DNA of 64,000 bases, taken from positions 21,232,545 through 21,296,544 of the forward strand of contig NC_081551.1 of assembly GCF_901000735.1 (NCBI RefSeq). The letters run 5' to 3'. The notes under the pieces are model-generated. The model was not told the DNA's origin. It was given only the letters and a program-made list of their open reading frames with translations, and did no database searches. The position numbers and the translations under genes are program-made. The stretch is from Corylus avellana. Lineage: Eukaryota; Streptophyta; Magnoliopsida; Fagales; Betulaceae. Within the stretch, counting starts at the first letter, position 1. Each line of letters starts with the position of its first letter. Below, piece after piece: positions 41,650 to 52,464 of this stretch.

Positions 41650-43647
41650 ATGGAAATCAATGGGCTCAAGCTTCTGGCAAACACAACTCCCCTGTTATCA
41701 ATACCTACAACGAAGGCAAATCCACCTTATTATGAGTCAATTTCATGTAGAAATTATGGTTACGGTAGTAATCATTTTCATTGTGGAATTGGAGTGGTAT
41801 CAGAATCTGAAGATGAAAAAAACAGGGGAGGAGGAACCACGGTATCAAATTTGGTCACTCAAAATGAAGGTGATAACATTGTCACGGTGGATGTTGAGGT
41901 GCAGCACGCACAAGATCCTTCCGCAATGGTGTTGGATCCTGAGGGTAAGGAAGGCACTAGATCTAATGGATCTGATCCAAAATTATTTACTGCACCTCAT
42001 GAGTTGCTGCAGGAAAAGAAGATATGTAGAGCTAGTAGCCAAAACGTTTTTGAACAGGTTTGTCCACCCCTTTGGGGTTTCACAACTATGCGCGGAAGGA
42101 GGCCGGAGATGGAAGATGCTGTTGCAGTTGTGCCCCGATTTTCCCAAGTTCCTACTCAAATGCTGTTGAATGACCATGTTTGTAATGGTATGAATAATCA
42201 TCATTTAAGTCAATTAACGGCCCATTTCTTTGGTGTCTATGATGGACATGGTGGCTTTCAGGTATGCCTTGCGCTACTTGCCTTCTAATTATGTTCAGAT
42301 GATACATGTGTGTTTGTTCAAAGTTGATTGATTTCATTGAGGGGGCTTTAATTGTTTTCATAGGTTGCAAATTATTGCCACGAACGTCTCCATTTGGCTT
42401 TGATGGAGGAGATAGAAATCACAAAAGTGAGCCTGTCTGATGGAAGAAGCATTGGGAATAGTTGGCAGGAGCTGTGGAAGAAAGCCATCTTGAATTGTTT
42501 TCTCAAAGCTGATGCTGAAATTGGGGAAGTTCACCGAGGCAGTAATGGAAGCAACGGTGATGCATCAGAGGTTTTTCAAGAACCTATTGCCCCTGAAACT
42601 GCTGGGTCTACTGCCGTGGTTGCCATTTTATGTTCAACCCACATAGTAGTTGCAAATTGTGGGGATTCAAGAGCAGTCTTGTGTCGTGGAAAAGTACCTA
42701 TGCCATTGTCAGTAGATCACAAAGTAAGGCATGTCTTTGTAGTTTTGCACTTATTCATAGGCGTTCAAAATGGGAATGCCCTTTCTAAGAGGATACCTTC
42801 ATGCTGCTTTCAGCCAAATAGAGAAGATGAATATGCAAGGATAGAAGCTGCAGGAGGCAGGGTCATACAATGGAATGGATCCCGTGTTCATGGCGTTCTC
42901 GCAACTTCCCGGTCCATCGGTATGCATCTTTAATCCTTGATCTCGTTCAAATGTTTCCGAAATCTCATATTTAAGCACGGGCATGCCTTTTACAACCTCA
43001 GCAACATCAGTGGATGATTGGCAAGAAAATGTATGAGCAGAGTGGACTGGCATCACGAGACAAATTGACATTGCTATAAGCTTGTGTCAATTATACAATG
43101 GCATCTTGTTAACGCCGTAACATCGGCACAGTTTCGGTATTATTTGGAAAGCCGAAACTATTATTTATGCAAATGAGTATTTGGTTTAAGTTGAAGCTCC
43201 TCCTAGTTTAAATACGGAAAAAGTAATATACCACTTTGATTTAGATGTCCTAATTCCATGCTGAAGAAGGTGATCTGTCTGAATTCTGATTGTCTCTATG
43301 GTCGGTGCTCAGGTGATAGATACTTGAAACCATGGGTTATTCCGGATCCAGAAGTGATGTTGGTTCCTCGGGCAAAGCAGGATGAGTGCCTTATTTTGGC
43401 CAGCGATGGCTTATGGGATGTCATGACAAACGAGGAGGCCTGTGATGTTGCACGAAAGAGGATCCTTGTGTGGCACAAAAAGCATGGCAGTGCTCTACCT
43501 GCAGAAAGAGGTGGTGGTGTTGATCCTGCAGCACAAGCTGCAGCAGAGTACCTCTCAAGGCTTGCTCTACAGAAGGGAAGCAAAGACAACATCACCGTAA
43601 TAGTTATTGACTTGAAAGCTCAAAGGAAGTTTATAAGAAAAACCTAG
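41650..43647 (+). CDS. ABI1: Clade A protein phosphatase 2C, ABI1/ABI2-like
   Basis: Four exons, 41650-42261, 42364-42723, 42814-42919 and 43313-43647, join to 470 residues (ABI1 434, HAB1 511). The first 130 residues are variable. The PPM phosphatase domain follows: RRPEMEDA, VYDGHGG (198-202), ANCGDSRAVLCRG, LASDGLWDVM and GSKDNITVIV supply the metal-binding acidic residues. The family dephosphorylates SnRK2 kinases and is shut off by PYR/PYL receptors with abscisic acid. The tryptophan that contacts the receptor-hormone pair is present (VIQWNG, W344). Six residues on, where ABI1 has Phe, this protein has His350, and ATSRSIGD replaces AMSRSIGD. The ATG at 41650 is the first in this open stretch; the frame extends upstream about 23 codons without another ATG, so a spliced upstream start is possible. 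Expression in abscisic acid and stress signalling is inferred from the family. Confidence 0.93.
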
Positions 43648-43759
43648 CACTATTTTAGAGATAATATCACTATAATCAGTAACATGGTTCAGCCTTTCAT
43701 TTCTTTTTCGTTTTTTCACCTGGGATGCTTGTGATACTATAGAGTTCAGTTAGAAAAAT

Positions 43760-43765
43760 AATAAA
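43760..43765 (+). terminator. Candidate poly(A) signal of the PP2C gene
   Basis: AATAAA, 113 bases after the stop codon and just upstream of the LINE insertion at 43850. The LINE may therefore lie in or right after the 3' untranslated region. Confidence 0.4.
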
Positions 43766-43849
43766 AGCAAAAAATCAAAATTGCTGCTTTTATTATGTCT
43801 ATTGCTTTTATTATCCACAAAGCAGTTCACTATGCTTTGCAGTTATATG

Positions 43850-46811
43850 CACAACAGAGTTAATATGCTTATGGCGGGCCTGTCAAGATATATTGCCTAC
43901 GTGCTTAAATCTGGTAAGACGGAAAATACTCACTGACCCGACCTACCCTATCTGCGGGACTGAGGAAGAATTCATCTATCACATACTTTGGTTGTGCCCT
44001 AGGCATGTGAAGTATGGGGTGGGGGCTGCATGAACTTTTAGAAATGTTCATACGTGCACTCTGACTTTCTAAGGGTAGCTGAAGAGATGCTAAGCAGATG
44101 CGGGAAGGAAGAGTTCCAATTGGGTAGCTGAAGAGATGCTAAGTAGATGCGGGAAGGAAGAGTTCCAATTGTTTGTGATTGTTGCCCGCAGAATATGGTT
44201 ACGGAGGAATGCGGTAATAAATGAAGATTTGTTCTCACACCCAACTGCCTTACTTGTCAGTGCCTCAGAAGCCTTGAGAGAGTTTCATGAAGTACAAACG
44301 GAGAATCATAATTCTCGGGCAGCGATGGAAGTTTCTTCCCCTAGTAAGTGGACGGCTCCTTCGTATGGTTGGCATAAGGTGAATTGGGATGCGGGATGCG
44401 GCCATTGGAAAGCAAAATGATCGAGTGGGTTTGGGAGCAGTCATCCGTGATCATTTGGGACGTCTGGTTGCAGATCGGTGTGTTTCCCAACAAGGAACTA
44501 TTGATCCAGCAGTCTGCTGAAGCTTGGGCAGCCATAATGGCCATTCAGTTGGCAAGGGAGCTGGGGCTGTGGCAGGTCTGCCTGGAAGGGGATGCTAAGA
44601 CTATTGTAGATGGCGTAAATTCCAGGGAGCCGGATTGGAGCCGTAGGGGACATCTTGTGGAGGATATTCGGACTGAGTTAGCAGCTTTCCCATGTTCAAA
44701 AATGGTCTATGCCTGCAGAGAGACCAATCAAGCTGCTCATGTCTTAGCTAGGTTGGCCGCGAAGCAGGAGGAGGAGAGGGCGTGGATGCACGAACCACCT
44801 GATTGTTTTCATGAGATTATTGTATCAGAGCTAGGGGTGCAAAGGCGGGCGGTTTTTAACCGCCCGCTAACCGCTAACCGCTATAACCGCCAACCGCCTA
44901 ACCGCCTAACCGTTTAACCGCATTAACCGCTAACCGCCTAACCGCCATAACCGCCTAGCGGTTAGCGGTTAGCGGTTATTAGGTCTACTAACCGTAACCG
45001 CTAACCGCTAACCGCCTTTTTATATAATATATTTTTATAATTATACATATAACATAATCACTTGATAATTAAATCACAATTTTTTTTAAAAATAATTAAA
45101 TCACAATTTGAGTATTAATATATTATCACTATAATTTATATGATTATATCATATAATCACTTGATCATTAAATCACAATTTTTTTTTTAAAATAATTAAA
45201 TCACAATTTGAGTATTAATATATTATCACTATAATTTATATGATTATATCATATGAGATTGATTATTAAATCATTTGATTATATAATAACAAATTATACA
45301 TATATAATATGACATAACTCATAAGTATACTAATTCATACTAATACAACAATTAAATATCTAGAGACTTATTTCCAATGTATGTTATAAACCTATAAGTC
45401 TATATAAGTCTACATATGTATATGAATAATATAAATGTATAATATCAATAGTTAATCATATGATTCAATGACAATTCAAATAATTTATTCAAGACTTCAA
45501 GTGAATCATATTATTAATGTACAATGATGATATGATTCGTATAATATCAAATTAAGTAATTGACATTAGATTAAACAATGACCAATGTGTTACTTATAAA
45601 CACAATTTAAGTATTAATGTATTATCATTATAATTTTAGTAATTTATATATTATCACTATAATTGATATGATTATATCACATGATAACTTGATCATTAAA
45701 TCATATGATTATATAATAATAAATAATGCATATATAATATGACATAACTCATAAGTCATAAGTTTACAAGTTAATCATATGATTCATGTACAATGATAAT
45801 CACAATTGATTCAATTGAATTAAACAATATGTTACTTATAACTACAAGTCTACAATTTAATTAAAGCATTATTGGATACTTTAGGAATTTAGGATTTAGG
45901 AGTTTGAACATTACCATTTACCATTAGATATTAAGTTCAATTCAAAGAAAAAAGATTATAAGTAAATATGATAAGAATTTAAATAATTAATCATATGAAT
46001 CATATGATATAATTTAATGAGACTATATGATTATATAATATCAAATTAAGTAATTGACATTAGATTCAACAATGTGTTACTTATAATCACAATTGAAGTA
46101 TTAGTGTATTTTTTGAACATTTTTTAGAAAAAGAAATTTAACCATTTTTTGAAAGAAAAAAAAAAAAGAAAATTAACAATTTTGAACAATTTTGAATTAT
46201 ATATATATATATAATTGCTTATAGTTATATTATATGCATATTGAATAATATAAATGTATAAGATAAATATTTAACTATATGATCCAATTACAATTCCAAT
46301 ACTTAATCAATTATTCATGTACAATGACAATGACAATGTGATTCATATAATATCAAATTAAATAATTGACATTGGATTAAACAATGTGTTACTTATAACT
46401 ACAATTGAAGTATTTTTGTTTGTTTGTAAGTTTATAAGATTAACACTTAATCATATGATCCAATGACAATTCAAATATTTATAGCAATTGGGCCCAAGAA
46501 GATATTAAAAATACAAGAAAAAAAAATGAGGGTAAAAAAAAGCCCAAAAAAAAAGCCAAATTTTAAAAAAGCGGTTAACGGGCGGTTATCTATTTCACTA
46601 ACCGCTAACCGGCCACTAACCGCTAACCGTTAACCGCTAGGCGGTTAGCGGTTGCGGTTAGTGAAATTTACTAACCGCTATGGCGGTTACGGTTAGCGGT
46701 TATTGCCACTAACCGCTAACCGTAACCGCCTTTGCACCCCTAATCAGAGCTCAATGCTCTGTCCAACTGATTAATTCAATGAAAGTTGCAAGTTTATCAA
46801 AAAAAAAAAAA
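43850..46811 (+). mobile_element. 5'-truncated LINE with zf-RVT and RNase H, hosting a hAT element
   Basis: Flanked by a perfect 9-base duplication, AGTTATATG, at 43841-43849 and 46812-46820, and ending in TTTATCA(n). Its coding remnant runs zf-RVT (LPTCLNLVRRKILTDP, EEFIYHILWLCP), then an RNase H domain (HKVNWDAG, EAWAAIMAIQLARELG, LEGDAKTIVDG, RETNQAAHVLARLAA) at about 43860-44830. Frameshifts near 44410 and 44515 and a 49-base tandem duplication (44073-44121, 44122-44170) show that it is inactive. Without the inserted hAT element it would be about 1.04 kb. It differs in sequence from the LINEs in the NDR intron, so at least two LINE lineages are present. Confidence 0.85.
44832..46742. mobile_element. 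Non-autonomous hAT-like DNA transposon, 1.9 kb
   Basis: Terminal inverted repeats TAGGGGTGCAAAGGCGG / CCGCCTTTGCACCCCTA are bounded by a perfect 8-base target duplication ATCAGAGC (44824-44831, 46743-46750), the hAT size. Both ends carry dense arrays of AACCGC/GCGGTT words in both orientations (44855-45016 and 46570-46733), likely transposase-binding subterminal repeats. The interior is extremely AT-rich, has no coding capacity, and includes a tandem duplication of about 99 bases (45056-45154, 45155-45254). It inserted into the RNase H C-terminus of the LINE. It depends on a transposase made elsewhere. Confidence 0.88.
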
Positions 46812-47829
46812 AGTTATATGTATATATTAATTTTGAAAATTATTTAACATTCGCCTTCTAATAAGATTGGTTTCGACAATCACGCTTCCAAACCGAGTTA
46901 AGACCGAAATTCTTCTTGAGCGAAGATGTGTGCGAAAACTCCTGACAAAGGGTGGGACAATGTAGTTCTCAATCAAATAATAGAACAGGACCAGTAAAAA
47001 CAGCCCAAAATCAGTGAGAACAGTCTAATCCCCACAAAAAAAGAAAAAAGCAAACACTTCTTTTATTTTTTTAATATAAGAAAAAAAGACAGTTTCTAGA
47101 ACATAATGAAAATGGAAAATTGCAGTTTTCAAACATAAGCTGACGCATTTGCACCTCTAGACAAAGCTTATCAGGACATCCTCAAGGATAATTTCGTAGT
47201 CATTATTTCCATAGGTTTAACCAATAGATCACATGCTGTGATATTCAGGCAAGAATACAAGCACACTGCCTTTCCTTGCAATCATAAAACCTCAACTCTA
47301 TCATACTTTTCCTCTTCACATTCCAAATCTACAGGGTTGGAATGCTCCGACTGCCAATCCTTAAAAATGGTCTCACCGGTGGGCTCGAGATACCCTTTAT
47401 TCCAGTCACAGACCTCTAGAAATCATTCACCAGGTCTTCAAAACTTCTGGCAAGCTGTCTTTTTTCATTCTCTGTTATATATGCTAGTACGTTTGCCAGT
47501 CGGAACTCTACCAAAAGCAAAGAATTATATTCGTTAGTCCCAAATCAGATGGTAACTCTATTTGTCACTAAACGCACTGCACACTCCTACTCTATATGAA
47601 CAATTTGTTTTTAGTGAAAGATGGTGAGGAAAATCCAGAGAAAAAACAAAAAAAAAAAAAAAAAAACTTGGAAGGCAGCAAGTGCCCAAGCACATTACCT
47701 GGGCAGCCTACATACTAAATAGGCCAGAGCAAAAAGCAGAATGACTAATGCTAGTTATCTAATCATTCCCTGCTTCTGTAAGGCAAAAGATTTATTAAAC
47801 AGTGTTGTGCCAGACGTCATGGATAACTT

Positions 47830-47845
47830 TTTTTTTTGATAAGTA
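47830..47845 (-). mobile_element. Minimal LINE/SINE tail insertion (16 bases)
   Basis: Read on the minus strand, the insert is TACTTATC followed by A(8), the terminal bases shared by the LINEs here. A perfect 16-base target duplication, ACGTCATGGATAACTT, lies at 47814-47829 and 47846-47861. It looks like target-primed reverse transcription that stopped after copying the tail and eight unique bases. A SINE with the same tail could also be the source. Confidence 0.75.
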
Positions 47846-48754
47846 ACGTCATGGATAACTTGAATATATCATATGTTAGTATCAACCAAATAGATAAACG
47901 GAATCAAAAGTTTCTCTATGACCCATACAATTCAGCCATAAATTTTGATTGTAATCGTTATATTTAATTACTGTTTTTTTTATCTGTACCCAGATCCAAT
48001 CACATATTGCTCACTTTGGTTTTAAAAAGAAAAAATGGGAGAAAGTACCCCCCAACGCCTTTCTCCGCAATGATCCACTACTCGTCCATCATCACCACCT
48101 ATTGCCGACTCCACCTTTTTTAGTGCTCACCTTTTTGCCGACTCCACCATACTTTGTCCCTTCATCAAACCCACCATCATTCTCTCTATAATTACCAAGA
48201 CTCCATTGCCATGACCACCGCAACCCCCATCCCCACCTCTACAATCTCTACGTTCCATGCACTCAAAACATATATATAACCTCTTACTACTTGAGTAAAT
48301 AGCATGACTCCCACCACTCAAACATCTTTATACTTCCACAACCTTCCAAAAGACCAAGACAATAGTTAATTATACTTTAACCCCTTAAACTACCATCCCA
48401 ATCTCACTTGCACCTACAAACTACAACTTGCGACAACTACAAAAATGTTTTGAATTGCCCCCCTTATCAAATTTGGCTTGATTTTGGATGGAAAATATCA
48501 CGTGTCTATCACATGCACATGAATAATTTCTTGAGCCAAAAATACCCCCAATTTAAGGGACATAATTAAGCAACTACCACACTCTAGGGTGGTCACGGCT
48601 GCCCCCTCTATTGGAGGGTCGTAACCACCCCAAACCCCCTAATAAAAGGGTGGGGTATAGTACCTAGGGAAAGCACTAACCAACATCTACACTAACCAAC
48701 ATCTGCGTTATTACTCTAAAATGATTAGTCAAGTTGCAATTAGAGCTTTCTAGA

Positions 48755-48890
48755 ATTACTTATAAAGTCCAATCTCACCTAGTAAGGGACCAACGTGAGA
48801 CTTAGAACCCATAATATCTTTATAATTCACCCACTCATTGTGGGCAACTCATTTTTCCAACATGGGACTAAGATTTTGGGGTGTCACATG
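48755..48890 (-). mobile_element. LTR-like retroelement fragment
   Basis: On the minus strand it begins TGTGACACCCCAAAATC and contains CCCATGTTGG and CACGTTGG words, a pattern common at LTR starts of plant retroelements. It is surrounded by inverted GGGTGG-rich flanks (CTAGGGTGG near 48584 and its complement near 48945). No polymerase, primer-binding site or second LTR was seen. Confidence 0.35.
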
Positions 48891-50233
48891 GAGGTTATGT
48901 TAAGGGGGTTGCGGTGGTTGCTGGGATAGCCATGACAGCAACCCCCACCCTAGATGGGGTCACAGCATCCAAGGATTTGATATTCTCCTTTCTTTTTGTA
49001 CGATAAAAGCTTGCATGTCAATATTCATAAGAAACAAACCCTTCATAAATTCATCCAAAGAGAAAAACCTCTCATGGCAATACCACAAACGTCTTCCTCA
49101 ACCTCAGTGTTCCTTTGCATCCTTCTATACCCACTCTCACTCCACAAATCTTTAATCAGCTAATACTTAGTCTCATTAGCATTAGTCCCATACCCAACTG
49201 CATGGGATGCAAAATGCAAGTGCAGCAAGCACATGGTGGATGTCAGAGTGCAGCCTGTGAACTGTACTGAAAATGCTGCCGCATTGTTAGTGTTACCCAG
49301 AGCCAGCTTGCAGGCTTTTACCTTGATGGCTACCAATTATGGATGGATTTTACCTATTAATTTTTTTTTTACCTTCATCATGATTGAAGTACCTTACAAG
49401 TTGCCACTTTAAGGGTGCATTTGTTATTGTGAATAGGCTAAAAGTGCGATTTTAAACCAAATTGCAAAAAATGAATTGGCTTACTTACAAAATACAGCTT
49501 GCAGGCTTTTACCTTGATGGCGAGCAAGGAGTTTGCCAGCCCTAAGATTTGTTAGGAGGATTTTCTTTACTGGTAGTATTTTTTCTAATTTTTTTGCCAG
49601 CCCTAAGATTTGTTGTGAGAGTGAGAGCATTTGAGAGTTGAAAGCAAGAAGTTGTGGACATTGTTCCGGTGGTCATTGGCAGTGATAGTGGAGAAAGTTT
49701 TGCAAGCCCTTTTTGGCCTTATTATTTTCACAAAACAGCGTAAGTTTTCTTGGTCTCTTTCTGCCTAGATGCAACTCTGTGCAAGTCGCAAACCCTCCAT
49801 TTGTCATTCTTTAACAAATATGTACAGATGGGGAACATTAAAATTTCCCTCAAAGTAAAATATAGGGTTTGATTTAAAGCTACTGTCAAACTCTGGGGGG
49901 ACTTATGTAACTCACCCAAAAATAATTCTCATCGGTTCCAATTAAGAAAACTAATTTCAAGAATTATCAGAGAAAGCTTTGAGTTCAAAATATTTTTTCT
50001 TAAGCAGCAAAAAAAGAGGGTGGGGAACAAAAAGCTAAATTGTACTTCATCACACTAAGTAATTTATTCCTTAATATAGATGCAACAGAATCCTAATGCT
50101 AACTGCATACCAGTGCATGCATTTCTCAGTGCTTGTCTATACACTCATTAGTACAACATACCCCATATAATCAAGACATGTATACTTTCAAGTCCAGCAT
50201 TGAAAATCAAGACTTGGACATACCAGATAAGTC

Positions 50234-52428
50234 TTATAAGGTTGCAAGTGGAGATCCTGCACTGGTGAAGTAAGATTTGAGATCGATGTCCAAGTCTCCA
50301 TACATATTGATGAAAGGGTGAGTCTGGGTTTAACAACAATAAAATGCCATCAGATTTGGAATATCACTAAGCACACGTCCTACTTTATTTGTTATAAAGA
50401 TGGAAAATAGACACAGGGATTATACATACCATAAGTTCATGTGCTGACTGTCTATCTTCTGGATTTTTTTGTACACTGAAATAAACAAAAGATCCAAAAG
50501 ATAGGTACATAAACTCATAAGATCAGGAGTTGCAAAAGTTCAGGATAAAAAGAAAGCACCCAAATGACTTATCAAAAAAAAAACAAAAAGAAAGAAAGCA
50601 CCCAAATGTCAAATATGTTAACCAACTTGAGTAACATGCAATACAATAATCAATAATCTATTGGAATGTAGAAAGCTGAAGAAGACTTTTTCGTTGATCA
50701 TTCTTTCCATTGTTTTTGGAAAGGGCAGGAATGGCAGGGAATGAAAGACCAGCGAAGGTAAGATGCAATTCCTTTAGCTTTGACATTAACCACAGACGTG
50801 ACTAGTGCCATATGAATACGAATGAACATCACATGTGAACAATAGCCTATTTGTTTCTTTTCTTCTCCACACACGTAATGAAACATAACAAAGTCTGTTC
50901 AGACTCTTAAAAAACTTAGCTACTGAAAACTGCAAAATTTAATGTTTACCATGCAGAAATAAATGAGCAGAACTGCTGAGAAAATTGATCTGAAGGTGCA
51001 GAAGGTGGTGGTTTTTCAACAATAGCTTCCATGAGCTCATAGAAGTTAGTCCATCCTTCACCCTGCTCTGGTGGTATAAATGGGAATTTACCTGTTGCAC
51101 ACTCGAGCAACACTAGTCCCAAACTCCAAATGTCACTTTTACTGTTATATCTGCCTCCAATAATTCTCTCTGGCTATAAAACACATTGCACAAAAACAAA
51201 TGGTAAATTCCATGTATACAAAAAACAGGAACGCTTATTAACAGATAGAAGGGGCAGAAATGTAACAAACAAGAGAAAATCAAAACTTCCATAAGAGTTG
51301 TTAATTAAGTTACTCACAGACATATAGTTGAATGTGCCAACAAAAGTATTTGCCTGCCCAGAGGTGCTTTCCAGTATTGCACTCACACCAAAGTCGGTAA
51401 TCTTGACATCACCTCTATGATTTATCAACAAATTAGAGGGTTTTAAGTCCCTATGGATAACGTGTTTTTCATGATGAAGATACAGCAAACCCTTCAGAAC
51501 CTACATAAAATGAAGAATAGGAAGAGCAGGAAAATAACATGATTTAATGATATTTGTTATAGATAGAGTTCCAAACAAGTCAATGATTTTCAAATTCCCC
51601 ACCTGCTTAGAGATGGCAGCAAGATATGGCTCTGGAATTGTTTTGACCTTTTTCAAAAGATCTAACAGAGATCCACCATCCATGTACTCTAAGATGATTG
51701 AAATGACACCATTATCATAGAAAGACTGGTAACAGACAACAACATATGGACACTGTGCTGACTGATTAATTTTCAATTCCTGAGCAATTTGCCTGCGGTA
51801 AGACTCATCAATATTCATTTGAATGACCTGAACATAGGAGAACACATAAGAACTGATGAGAAAGTGAGGAAGACATGTGCAAACAATAGAACAAGCATAA
51901 ATGTTCAATAACAGTATATAGTTGGGCGGCTCAAAAATATGCAAAAGCATAAGGATAAACAATTCCACATGGAAGTAGCCTTTCACGCTGGTTGAAGGAA
52001 CCTTGACTCATAGTGTCATAGAGTAACAAACAGAAGTGTAAAATTTGAGATATCTGTTTGAAAGGATTGGTTAACAGCAATTATTTTAGGGCCCAAATTC
52101 ATTGCAAGATTTCAAAACAAAAACTATTAAGATTGAAAGGAAGAACTAAATAATTCTTTTAATGGACTATAAGAACTATGAAATTGTTTTCATTGAGTTC
52201 GGATGAAATAATGTAGCACTGATGTCACTAAAAAGCAAACGAGAGTGTGCTCTATTTTTTAATACTCCTTATATTTGGACAGCTGCGCTTTTTATCTCCT
52301 TTGATGCTTAGCTTTCATAATTTCCTTGTTCATTTTTCTCATTCTTGCTAGGTATTTCTCTTATATACTTCTCGTGTTACCCAGGGTTTCGCCTTTCGCT
52401 TTTAATGAAATTTTCAATTTTTATTTTA

Positions 52429-52464
<36 letters not shown>

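Larger units (their letters stand above)
46821..50233. other. Intergenic DNA between the PP2C and MKK2 genes
   Basis: Holds a minimal LINE insertion at 47830-47845, an LTR-like fragment at about 48755-48890 inside an inverted-repeat region (about 48584-48955), and many A/T runs. The 99-codon frame at 47238-47537 has no recognisable motif. The minus-strand TTTATT (AATAAA in the gene's sense) at 50063-50068 may be the MKK2 poly(A) signal. No gene supported. Confidence 0.5.

Noticed and set aside
44855..46733. Repeated AACCGC words as a CRISPR or telomere-like array
   Set aside because: Spacing is irregular, both orientations occur, there are no unique spacers, and the arrays sit inside a transposon with an 8-base target duplication. 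The plant telomere word TTTAGGG is absent.
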